A stretch of 6,521 nt of DNA from Candidatus Eiseniibacteriota bacterium (GTDB taxonomy: Bacteria; Joyebacterota; Joyebacteria; Joyebacterales; Joyebacteraceae). Made by a program: the position numbers and the translations under genes. Position 1 is the first letter of the stretch; the number at the start of each line of letters is the position of its first letter. The notes below the pieces were generated by a model. The model ran no database searches, was not told the origin of the DNA, and saw only the letters and a list, made by a program, of their open reading frames with translations. The DNA lies in NCBI GenBank assembly GCA_030639555.1, contig DAOWCM010000123.1:1-6521 (forward strand), read 5' to 3'. Positions 1-5,747 of this stretch are shown here, piece after piece.

Positions 1-174
1 CGCCACACGCGCGAAGATACTGCTGTTGTCCTCCCGGACGTTCTGGTGGATGACGGACTTCGCGAACCGAGTCAGAGAGGTCGAGTCCACGTAGCCCACG
101 AGTTCCGTCTCGTCGGCCGGGGAGTTCTTCAGGGACTCCCTGAGGAGCGCCTGCAGTGCGTCCTTGGTGATCAT
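1..174 (-). CDS. tldE (pmbA): TldE/PmbA metalloprotease subunit, N-terminal 58 residues only (3' end outside window)
   Basis: This is the start of the partner subunit of TldD. In the known family, TldD and TldE (PmbA) form a cytoplasmic heteromer that cleaves unfolded or small peptides; TldE lacks the zinc site and helps shape the substrate chamber. The visible part begins MITKDALQALL and contains TRFAKSVIHQNV (about residues 35-46), the conserved 'RFA-x-x-x-IHQN' stretch of the PmbA/TldA N-terminal domain. The ATG (174-172) lies within ATGA shared with the tldD stop, so translation is probably coupled. A G-rich stretch just upstream could act as a weak Shine-Dalgarno sequence. The reading frame stays open to the left edge, where the gene is cut off. 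Identity rests on the N-terminal motif and the position after tldD. Confidence 0.9.
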   Translation of the reverse strand, partial: MITKDALQALLRESLKNSPADETELVGYVDSTSLTRFAKSVIHQNVREDNSSIFARVA

Positions 175-1613
175 TTTTTCACCCCCACTTCAACGCCTCG
201 GAACCTCGCAGGAGACGTCCCGTGCCCGACGTGTGCCGTCTGGCCCGGCTCGCCCTTGCCGCAGCTCGGGATGCCCCAGATGTGCCACTCGTCCTCACCC
301 GCGATCGCGTCACACGAGCCCCAGAACTCGGGTGTGATGCCGGTGTAGACCGGGTTCTTGAGCATGCGGCCGAGACGGCCGTTCTTGATCTCCCACGCGA
401 TCTCGCAGCCAAACTGGAAGTTCAGCCGCTGTTGGTCGATGCTCCAGCTCTTGTTGGAGTCGATGAAGATGCCGTCCTCCGTGTCCGCGATGATGTCCTC
501 GAGCGTCCCCTGCCCCGGCAGCAGGTTGATGTTGGTCATGCGTACCAGGGGGATGCGGCTCCACCCGTCCGCGCGCATCGTGCCGTTGCTGCGAAGCCCG
601 ATCCGGGGCGCCGTCTCACGGCTCATCAGGTACCCGGAGAAGATACCTTCACGGACGATGTCCGTGCGCTGAGCGGGCACTCCTTCGTCATCGTAGCCGA
701 ACGAGCCCAATCCACCGGGCGCGGTCGCGTCTGCCACAATGTTGACGATGTCGGACCCGTACCGGAACTGACTGAGCTTGTCGACACCGAGGAAGCTCGT
801 ACCGGCGTAGGACGCCTCGGTCCCGAACACGCGGTCCAGCTCGATGGGGTGCCCGCACGACTCGTGGACCTGCAGAGCCAACTGGGTTCCCCCGATGATC
901 AGTGTGGTGTTACGGGACGGGCACTCGTCGGCTCGGAGAAGCTCCACCGCCTCGCGTCCTGTTTTCTCAGCGTGACCCGGAAGGTCGAGAGAACGAGTGA
1001 ACTCGAACCCGGAAGTCGCGTAGTCACCACGGAAGCTCGCCGGGTACGACCTCGTCTGCCGCTCGCCTCCCTCCATCGCCGTCGCGGCGATGCCGCCGCC
1101 GGTCTCGATGATGGTCTGCTCGATGTCGCTGCCCTCCGTGTTGACGAAGAGCTTGTCGTTCCTGAAGCTCATCATCGAGGCCGTGGCGAACCGGACCTCG
1201 GGGGCCTTCGACATGCCCTCGCACGACCTGGCCAGTATGTTGAGCTTCTCGGTCAGCGGCACAGAAAAGGGGTTCTCCTGAACCTCGTTTTCATAGACGT
1301 CGACGACGGCCTCCTGACCGTCGAGGATCACCCTGGAGTCCCCGACGCGTCCGCTCGCCCTCGCGATGGCCAGAGCCTGCTCGGCGACGTCCGCGACGGC
1401 TGAAGGCGTTGTGTCCGAACTCGAGGAGAAACCCCACGCTCCCCCGTCCAGCACTCGGATGCCGAACCCCTCCGACTCGGTGACGGAGCCCGTTTCCATC
1501 TCGCCGTTCTTCATAACGAGAAGCTCCGTCGTTGTGCGAACCCGCCTGGCGTCGGCGTAATCGACGCCCTTCTTGCGAAGCGAGTCCATCGCTTCCTTGA
1601 GCAACTCCTTCAA
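171..1613 (-). CDS. tldD: TldD zinc metalloprotease (480 aa, TTG start)
   Basis: This is the catalytic subunit of the TldD/TldE protease, a cytoplasmic zinc enzyme; E. coli TldD/E is known for microcin B17 maturation and CcdA antitoxin degradation, while its general role elsewhere is unclear. The zinc motif HESCGH is at residues 250-255 (HExxxH, with Glu251 as general base), followed by PIELDRVFGTEASYAG. The third ligand is probably Cys451 in PSCGKGEP, followed by the conserved HVGHGTSPARFR (about 461-472). The N-terminal PmbA/TldA domain spans about 20-85. A length of 480 aa is normal for the family. I chose TTG at 1613-1611 because AGGAGG lies 7 nt upstream and the protein then starts MKELLKEAMDSL; longer in-frame starts run into trxB and add an Arg/Gly-rich tail that does not look conserved. 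The stop overlaps the tldE ATG. All catalytic residues are present. Confidence 0.97.
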   Translation of the reverse strand: MKELLKEAMDSLRKKGVDYADARRVRTTTELLVMKNGEMETGSVTESEGFGIRVLDGGAWGFSSSSDTTPSAVADVAEQALAIARASGRVGDSRVILDGQEAVVDVYENEVQENPFSVPLTEKLNILARSCEGMSKAPEVRFATASMMSFRNDKLFVNTEGSDIEQTIIETGGGIAATAMEGGERQTRSYPASFRGDYATSGFEFTRSLDLPGHAEKTGREAVELLRADECPSRNTTLIIGGTQLALQVHESCGHPIELDRVFGTEASYAGTSFLGVDKLSQFRYGSDIVNIVADATAPGGLGSFGYDDEGVPAQRTDIVREGIFSGYLMSRETAPRIGLRSNGTMRADGWSRIPLVRMTNINLLPGQGTLEDIIADTEDGIFIDSNKSWSIDQQRLNFQFGCEIAWEIKNGRLGRMLKNPVYTGITPEFWGSCDAIAGEDEWHIWGIPSCGKGEPGQTAHVGHGTSPARFRGVEVGVKK

Positions 1614-1620
1614 GAGTGCA

Positions 1621-1626
1621 CCTCCT
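1621..1626 (-). promoter_or_regulatory. Shine-Dalgarno sequence deciding the tldD start
   Basis: AGGAGG on the minus strand, 7 nt upstream of TTG (1613-1611). This full match to the anti-SD core at ideal spacing supports the non-ATG start over the GTG at 1664, which lies inside the end of trxB. Confidence 0.85.
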
Positions 1627-1632
1627 CTGCTC

Positions 1633-1657
1633 CGACCGCACGCACGCGAGCCGGTCG
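1633..1657 (-). other. Intercistronic hairpin between trxB and tldD
   Basis: CGACCG and CGGTCG form a perfect 6-bp stem around a 13-nt loop, starting at the base directly after the trxB stop. No T-run follows; instead the tldD Shine-Dalgarno sequence begins a few bases later. It is therefore unlikely to be an intrinsic terminator. It might protect the trxB message end or tune expression between the two genes, or be a chance inverted repeat in GC-rich DNA. Confidence 0.35.
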
Positions 1658-2578
1658 CTACCACTGGTCATCTTCGACGAGGCACTGCGCGGCGAAAGCC
1701 GCGGTCGCGCCGTCTCCGACGGCCGTAGAGATCTGTCTCAGCAGCTTCGAACGACAGTCGCCCGCCGCGAGAATGCCCCTGACGTTCGTCTTCATGTCGT
1801 TGTCTGTCAGTATGAACCCGTCCGGCGCCGTATCGACGATGCCGCCCAGGAACTCAGTCTTCGGCTCGAGCCCGACGAAGAGGAAGACGCCTGCGACCGG
1901 ATGAGTCGTCTGCTCCCCGGTCTTCACGTTCTTGAGATCGATGGATTCGACACCACCGGCGCCGTTGATACGCTCGACCACACAGCTGCAGAAGCACTCG
2001 ATCTTCTCGTTCTCCTGAACGCGCTCCCGGAGAATGGGCACCGCCCGGAACTCGTCGCGCCGGTGGATGAGATAGATCTTCGTCGCGAAGGTCGTGAGGT
2101 ACAGAGCTTCCTGCAGCGCGCTGTCGCCACCGCCCACCACGGCGATCTCGAGGTCCTTGTAGAACGGCCCGTCGCAGGTCGCGCAGTAGGACACGCCTCT
2201 GCCCAGGAACTCCTCCTCGCCGGGAACGCCGAGCTTCTTGTAGGCCGTCCCCGTCGCCACTATCACCGAGCGGGTCTCGAACGTGTCCGAACCGGCGCTC
2301 ACGACGAAGCCGTCGCCCCTACTCTCGATCGAGGTTGCCGGCGCCGTCTTCAGCTCGGCCCCGAAGCTCGCCATCTGCTCGCTCATCGCCGAGATCAGCT
2401 CGGTGCCCGTCGTCGGCCCGACACCGGGGTAGTTCTCTATGTGCGAGGTGACGACAACCTGTCCACCGGGCATCATTCCCTCGAGAACCAGCGTCCTGAG
2501 CCTCGACCGGCCCGCGTAGATGCCGGCTGTCAGACCGGCCGGTCCCGCTCCTATCACGACGACGTCGTACTTCTCCAT
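1658..2578 (-). CDS. trxB: Thioredoxin reductase (NADPH, FAD; 306 aa)
   Basis: This cytoplasmic flavoenzyme passes electrons from NADPH through FAD and a redox disulfide to thioredoxin. The FAD-binding GAGPAG is at residues 10-15, the redox centre CATC at 132-135 in YCATCDGPFY, the NADPH-binding GGGDSA at 149-154, and the NADPH-phosphate motif HRRDEFRA at 172-179. The C-terminal FAD segment AAGDCRSKLLRQ starts near 271. The length is typical of low-molecular-weight TrxB. The ATG at 2578-2576 has AGGAG 6 nt upstream and leaves the usual few residues before the first strand; the frame is open further upstream, but that part covers a promoter-like box and repeats. An unusual feature is Cys195, Cys197 and Cys199 alternating in one strand of the NADPH domain. 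It is the first gene after the pilQ terminator and heads a probable trxB-tldD-tldE transcript, with 44 nt between its stop and tldD. Confidence 0.97.
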   Translation of the reverse strand: MEKYDVVVIGAGPAGLTAGIYAGRSRLRTLVLEGMMPGGQVVVTSHIENYPGVGPTTGTELISAMSEQMASFGAELKTAPATSIESRGDGFVVSAGSDTFETRSVIVATGTAYKKLGVPGEEEFLGRGVSYCATCDGPFYKDLEIAVVGGGDSALQEALYLTTFATKIYLIHRRDEFRAVPILRERVQENEKIECFCSCVVERINGAGGVESIDLKNVKTGEQTTHPVAGVFLFVGLEPKTEFLGGIVDTAPDGFILTDNDMKTNVRGILAAGDCRSKLLRQISTAVGDGATAAFAAQCLVEDDQW

Positions 2579-2620
2579 ATCCGACTCCTGTGTCCGCGTC
2601 TGGGAATCAAACAGGAGCAT

Positions 2621-2626
2621 ATTATA
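2621..2626 (-). promoter_or_regulatory. Candidate -10 box for trxB-tldD-tldE
   Basis: A perfect TATAAT on the minus strand lies in an otherwise GC-rich region, 42 nt upstream of the trxB ATG, and would give a leader of roughly 35 nt. No good TTGACA-like -35 box is visible at 16-18 nt upstream (the region reads GC-rich, around GGCGCGCC at 2641-2648), and no TG extension precedes the box. If real, the promoter may need an activator or a sigma factor with different -35 preference. Confidence 0.5.
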
Positions 2627-2667
2627 GCGGAAAGGGGAATGGCGCGCCAGCCACGAGTCCGACGTGC

Positions 2668-2690
2668 GTCGGGGCCCGCCGGGCGCCGAC
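2668..2690. repeat. Imperfect GC-rich inverted repeat upstream of trxB
   Basis: GTCGG and CCGAC flank an inner GCCC/GGGC stem: 5 bp, one G-G mismatch, 4 bp, 3-nt loop. It lies about 40 bp upstream of the TATAAT box and touches the first 38-bp repeat. No T-run follows on either strand, so a terminator is unlikely. It could be a protein-binding operator or part of the repeat element. It could also be chance pairing, which is common at this base composition. Confidence 0.4.
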
Positions 2691-2761
2691 CAGCCGGGCA
2701 CGCCTCGCCGAACCACCCACCATCCGACCGGCCGGGCACGCCTCGGCGAACCGCCCACCAT
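2686..2761. repeat. Two tandem 38-bp direct repeats
   Basis: Unit 1 (2686-2723) and unit 2 (2724-2761) match at 35 of 38 positions and abut with no spacer. Each starts CCGACC and ends CCCACCAT on the plus strand; they differ at unit positions 7, 23 and 30. Unit 2 contains the palindrome CCGGCCGG (2728-2735) and a short CGCC-TC-GGCG inverted repeat; both are disrupted in unit 1. The 38-nt period is not a multiple of three, which argues against a coding repeat. The pair sits between the pilQ terminator and the trxB promoter region. Its function is unknown; it could be a dispersed intergenic repeat, a regulator binding array, or a local duplication. Confidence 0.85.
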
Positions 2762-2794
2762 ATAGAGGAAGGGGGCCCGCATCGCGAGCCCCCT
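2761..2794 (-). terminator. Probable intrinsic terminator after pilQ
   Basis: On the minus strand GGGGGCTCGC pairs with GCGGGCCCCC across a 3-nt loop (10 bp including one G-T wobble, plus one flanking A-T pair), followed by TTCCTCTATA. The hairpin starts 44 nt after the pilQ stop. The tail is pyrimidine-rich rather than a pure T-run, so termination may be partial. It separates the pilus operon from trxB. Confidence 0.7.
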
Positions 2795-2837
2795 CGTGAA
2801 CCTCAATCGTCGGCCGTGCCGGCCTCCTGCCGCGCGC

Positions 2838-4076
2838 TTACGGAATTATGCGCGGTGTGATCTTGATCAGAAGGTCGGACCTCTTGACCTGCGTGGCCGT
2901 GTGCCTGAAGAGGTAGCCCAGAATCGGGATGTCACCCAGAAGCGGCACCTTCGTGATGGTCTCGGTCTCGTCCTCACTCAGGAGACCGGCGATCACGAAC
3001 GTCTGCCCGTCCTTGACGCGGACCTGCGTCTTCACCGTCCGCTCCTTCGTCCACGGGATCTCGTCGTGCGGACCTCTGAACCCGACGATGGTGCTGACGC
3101 TCGGCTCGACCGTGACGGTGATGTGGCCGTCGCCGGCCGCCCGCGGCGTGACCGTGACCGATACGCCCACCCGCTCCTTCTCCACCTGAACCTCAACGAC
3201 GCCGCCGGTCGTCACGTTGGATACCGTGTAAGGAATGACGTCGCCGATGTGAATCTCGGCCGTCCGGTTGTTGAGGGTCGCGAGCTTCGAGTTGCTGAGG
3301 ACCTTCGCACCGCCCTCCTGCTCGAGGAGGTCCAGCGCGAGCTCGAGCGCCTTCGCCTGGCGGTAGACACTGCTCGCGTCGAACCCGCGGCCGATGAAGG
3401 GCATCTCCCCGGGCAGCTCGTCGTACCCCGAATCCTCCGGCGGCCCGCCGCCGAGTCCCGGCTCGGCGAAGATGACGGTCTGGTGCATGATCTTGTTCCA
3501 GTCGATACCCAGCTCGAACATCCTGTCTGTAGCAATCTCGATGACCTCGGTCTCGAGCATGATCTGCACGGGAGGCACGTCGAGATCGTCGACGATTTGC
3601 CGAATCTGGTCGATCATGCCGGGCGTCGCCACGACCACGAGCCGGTTGCCGCCCGGGTCCGCCGCGACCCTGTCCGCGACCTTCTCGACGAGGGGCACGA
3701 GCTCGAAGGCGTCCGCGTACTGGATCTCGATGACGTACGACGAGAAGCCCGTGTCCTGCGTCAGCTGCGCCTGCGGGGCGACGAGCACTGAGTCACCGAT
3801 GCGCTCGTAGCCCAATCCTGCCGCGCGCACGATGAGGTTCAGGGCCTCCTCGACAGGCGTGTCGGTCAGGTGAATCGAGATCTCCCTCGTCTCGACGTCG
3901 GTGCTCGCCACGATGTTGAGCCCGCTCTTCTCCGCCAGCACGCTCAGAATATCCATGAGCGGAGTACCAGTAGCGTGCAGTGTTATCGGCGTGTCCCCGA
4001 GATCACTCGCGGCCATCGACGGGGCGACACTGGCCATCAACAGGGCCACAGCAACTACGACAATCGAAATCTTCAC
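2838..4076 (-). CDS. pilQ: Type IV pilus outer-membrane secretin PilQ, compact form (412 aa, GTG start)
   Basis: PilQ forms the multimeric outer-membrane pore through which the pilus emerges. The sequence shows a Sec signal peptide (hydrophobic 3-18, likely cleavage after SMA at 20-22), an N0/STN-type domain (about 29-100, from ITLHATGTPLMDIL), one N1 secretin short domain (about 113-168), and the secretin channel domain (about 171-411). Signature stretches are DGQTFVIAGLL (356-366), VPLLGDIPILGYLF (377-390) and ITPRII (406-411). At 412 aa it is far shorter than typical proteobacterial PilQ (around 700 aa), because the N-terminal AMIN domains that bind peptidoglycan are absent. GTG at 4076-4074 was chosen because GGAGG lies 8 nt upstream; the ATG in between hits a stop after three codons. 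It is last in the pil run, followed by a terminator-like hairpin. The single short domain and a separate pilM favour a pilus over a type II secretion system. Confidence 0.94.
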   Translation of the reverse strand: MKISIVVVAVALLMASVAPSMAASDLGDTPITLHATGTPLMDILSVLAEKSGLNIVASTDVETREISIHLTDTPVEEALNLIVRAAGLGYERIGDSVLVAPQAQLTQDTGFSSYVIEIQYADAFELVPLVEKVADRVAADPGGNRLVVVATPGMIDQIRQIVDDLDVPPVQIMLETEVIEIATDRMFELGIDWNKIMHQTVIFAEPGLGGGPPEDSGYDELPGEMPFIGRGFDASSVYRQAKALELALDLLEQEGGAKVLSNSKLATLNNRTAEIHIGDVIPYTVSNVTTGGVVEVQVEKERVGVSVTVTPRAAGDGHITVTVEPSVSTIVGFRGPHDEIPWTKERTVKTQVRVKDGQTFVIAGLLSEDETETITKVPLLGDIPILGYLFRHTATQVKRSDLLIKITPRIIP

Positions 4077-4103
4077 GGTAGCATCCTCCGGTTGTTCCCG
4101 GGG

Positions 4104-4592
4104 TTAGAACGGGTATTTCTTCGTCCCGGCCTCACCCTCTATCGTTACTCCGTCTGGTTCAATCGCTGTCACACAACCTCCGGTGATCTCGTCGCCCACC
4201 TTCACGCTGATGCTCTCACCGCGAAGCGTGAGGAAGGCCCGTGGATCGCCGTCGCTGAGGAGCACCGCGGTCACCGTGTACGACGGCCACCTGGGGGCCC
4301 TCGGCCGGGTCGACGTCGAGGCGGGCCTAGGCTTGGGCGTGGTCTTGTACATCACCATCGGGTCTCGGTCGTCGCGCGTCACTGCCTCCTCCCCACTCGA
4401 TTCCTCCATGTCCCCCATAAGCATCGCGACCTCGGTGCCCTTGCTCTGGATCTCTCCGGCGTCCGTCTCAGCAGAGGCGCAGACGGTGCGCCCGTCGCTT
4501 ACCGCACCCGTGATCGCACGTGTAGCCACGAACGCGGACGCCGCGGTCGCCAGAACCGCCACCAGCACGATCACTGTCGTCTTCCTTTTCAT
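4104..4592 (-). CDS. pilP: PilP-like / GspC-like periplasmic linker protein (162 aa)
   Basis: By position (between pilO and pilQ) and architecture this should link the inner-membrane PilNO complex to the N0 domain of PilQ. An N-terminal hydrophobic segment (about 5-27) follows MKRK. A polar stretch leads to a Pro/Thr/Arg-rich linker (about 86-103), then a small beta-rich C-terminal domain (about 104-162) with LTLRGESISVKVGDEI and GGCVTAIEPDGVTI, resembling the homology-region fold of PilP and GspC. Classical PilP is a lipoprotein; here no lipobox cysteine follows the hydrophobic segment (the first Cys is residue 38), so it is probably membrane-anchored like GspC. Cys38 and Cys140 are the only cysteines. 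ATG at 4592-4590 has GGAGG only 4 nt upstream. pilQ follows after 27 nt. Family assignment leans on context, since primary sequence conservation is low. Confidence 0.75.
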   Translation of the reverse strand: MKRKTTVIVLVAVLATAASAFVATRAITGAVSDGRTVCASAETDAGEIQSKGTEVAMLMGDMEESSGEEAVTRDDRDPMVMYKTTPKPRPASTSTRPRAPRWPSYTVTAVLLSDGDPRAFLTLRGESISVKVGDEITGGCVTAIEPDGVTIEGEAGTKKYPF

Positions 4593-4629
4593 GGAACCTC
4601 CAAACGTGTCGGGACCCGGTCCGGATCGT

Positions 4630-5157
4630 CTAGTGTCCTATGACGGTGACCGTCAACATTGCCGAGTGATTGCTCCCTCGCCTCACCTGTCTTGAGCGAA
4701 GCTCGAACGAGTTGACTATGACGACCTCAGGCAAGAGCTCCATATACCTGAGGAAATTGGCGAACTGCCTGTACCCGCCCTCGACCTCCAGCTTGAAGAT
4801 CCTGCGGGTGTACGACCCGTCCTGCACCACGCGTCGAGGTTCCACGCGTGTCAGAACCATACCTGCGCCCTGAAGCTGCCGGCTGATGTCGGACAGAAAC
4901 CGCTGCTCCCCCTCGTTCACACCCTCGACGTCGTCGGGCAGGAGGTCGAGAATCCGTTCGAGCTCGACCGAGTGCCCGGCGACGTACGCGTGCTCGCTCT
5001 CAGCGATGGCAAGCTCACGGGTCAGTTCCCTGAGCCTCTCCCTGCGAGGACGGTACACCGTGCCGTCTGCCACGAGGAGAAGTGCACAGATAACTATGAT
5101 GATCAGAACGCCCACCCAGCTGCGAATTCCCATTGCTCGCCCTTGTCCCTCACTCAT
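4630..5157 (-). CDS. pilO: Type IV pilus alignment protein PilO (175 aa)
   Basis: PilO is a bitopic inner-membrane protein that pairs with PilN in the periplasm and contacts PilP. Visible are one transmembrane helix (about 14-31, VGVLIIIVICALLLVA), a charged heptad-like helix (about 37-60) that would form the coiled coil, and a ferredoxin-like C-terminal part. The latter contains FLSDISRQLQGAGMVLTRV and YRQFANFLRYMELLPEVVIV (129-148), the most PilO-like stretch. The ATG at 5157-5155 overlaps the pilN stop by 8 nt, pointing to translational coupling; its own Shine-Dalgarno match is weak. An in-frame ATG at 5133-5131 (residue 9), preceded by AAGGG about 6 nt upstream, is a credible alternative and would start just before the membrane helix. 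The length is near the usual for the family. Confidence 0.9.
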   Translation of the reverse strand: MSEGQGRAMGIRSWVGVLIIIVICALLLVADGTVYRPRRERLRELTRELAIAESEHAYVAGHSVELERILDLLPDDVEGVNEGEQRFLSDISRQLQGAGMVLTRVEPRRVVQDGSYTRRIFKLEVEGGYRQFANFLRYMELLPEVVIVNSFELRSRQVRRGSNHSAMLTVTVIGH

Positions 5158-5743
5158 CGCCCAACGGGCAGAATATCTCGAATTCCATGTACTCGTCGTC
5201 CGTCGTCTGCTTCCATCTGGAGGTCACCAGCTTGACCTCCGAGAAGCTCTCCGCGAAAACCGGTTCGTTCCTCACGGTCACGAGGAACTCCATCAGCTTG
5301 GCAAGGCTCTCCTCCTTGCGCCCCGCCCGAAGTCGCCCTTTCATATGGAACCCCGGCGTCCTGCCGCGGGCACCGACCAGCGACCCCTCACTGAGCCTGA
5401 GTTGTGTGAACCACAGCTCACGCGTAGCGAGCCTGGAGGACGCCGCAAGGATGCTACTCCACCTTATCCGGGCGGCGCGGGTCCTGATGAGACTCAGCTC
5501 CTCGTCGGAGATGGTGTCCGTCGCTCTGCCCAGCAGTTCCCGCAACGCAACATTGGCCGTCTCGACGCGGGCGGCCTTGCCCGTTAGCTCTTGCTGAGTC
5601 AGCACGACCGCAAAGATGAAGAACCCGGAAACCACGATGCTGACGCCGGCCAGGAAAACGACCAACGCGAGTTGACGCAGCTTCCGTTTGATCTCGACCG
5701 CTCGCTCGCTCCGCAGGCGGTACATGTTGACCCTGAAGAGCAC
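5150..5743 (-). CDS. pilN: Type IV pilus assembly protein PilN (197 aa, GTG start)
   Basis: PilN is a bitopic inner-membrane protein whose short cytoplasmic N-terminus docks into PilM and whose periplasmic domain pairs with PilO. The N-terminus MLFRVNMYRLRSER occupies the place of the family's 'INLLPxR' PilM-binding motif but is divergent. A transmembrane helix (about 25-49) is followed by a helix likely to form a coiled coil (about 50-75) and a ferredoxin-like domain (about 105-195) containing LWFTQLRL and LAKLMEFLVTV. GTG at 5743-5741 starts 4 nt after the pilM stop; AGGAGG within the last pilM codons lies 10 nt upstream, slightly long but the best available, and the resulting N-terminus has the expected length before the membrane helix. 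Order in the operon strongly supports the assignment. Confidence 0.88.
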   Translation of the reverse strand: MLFRVNMYRLRSERAVEIKRKLRQLALVVFLAGVSIVVSGFFIFAVVLTQQELTGKAARVETANVALRELLGRATDTISDEELSLIRTRAARIRWSSILAASSRLATRELWFTQLRLSEGSLVGARGRTPGFHMKGRLRAGRKEESLAKLMEFLVTVRNEPVFAESFSEVKLVTSRWKQTTDDEYMEFEIFCPLGDE

Positions 5744-5747
5744 CGGG

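Larger units (their letters stand above)
2579..2837. other. Intergenic region between pilQ and trxB
   Basis: This 259-bp gap is the only sizeable non-coding stretch in the window. Reading in the direction of transcription it holds the pilQ terminator hairpin, two tandem 38-bp repeats, an imperfect hairpin, a TATAAT box and the trxB Shine-Dalgarno sequence (AGGAG at 2589-2585). The trxB frame happens to remain open across most of it, but nothing there looks like conserved protein. I see no tRNA or known riboswitch. Confidence 0.8.

Noticed and set aside
171..180. A6 run before the tldD stop as a -1 frameshift site making a TldD-TldE fusion
   Set aside because: A -1 slip would join the two frames, but the P-site codon would re-pair with GAA, not a standard slippery heptamer, and no downstream stimulatory hairpin is obvious. 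Stop-start overlap (ATGA) explains the layout more simply.
222..1403. Long plus-strand open frame opposite tldD
   Set aside because: It mirrors the tldD codons in a GC-rich gene, has no recognisable motif, and tldD itself has all catalytic residues on the other strand. Similar long plus-strand frames at 1616-2860 and 2796-3791 opposite trxB and pilQ were dismissed for the same reason.
2686..2761. CRISPR array
   Set aside because: There are only two units, directly abutting with no spacers, and no cas genes nearby.
2579..2806. N-terminal extension of TrxB by up to 76 residues in the same frame
   Set aside because: The extension crosses the pilQ terminator, both 38-bp repeats and the TATAAT box, and is Arg/Gly/Pro-rich without similarity to TrxB. 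The ATG at 2578 has a good Shine-Dalgarno sequence and gives a normal length.
4593..4629. Small inverted repeat (GGAC-CGG-GTCC) between pilO and pilP as a terminator
   Set aside because: The stem is only 4 bp with no T-run, and pilP and pilQ follow closely in the same operon.
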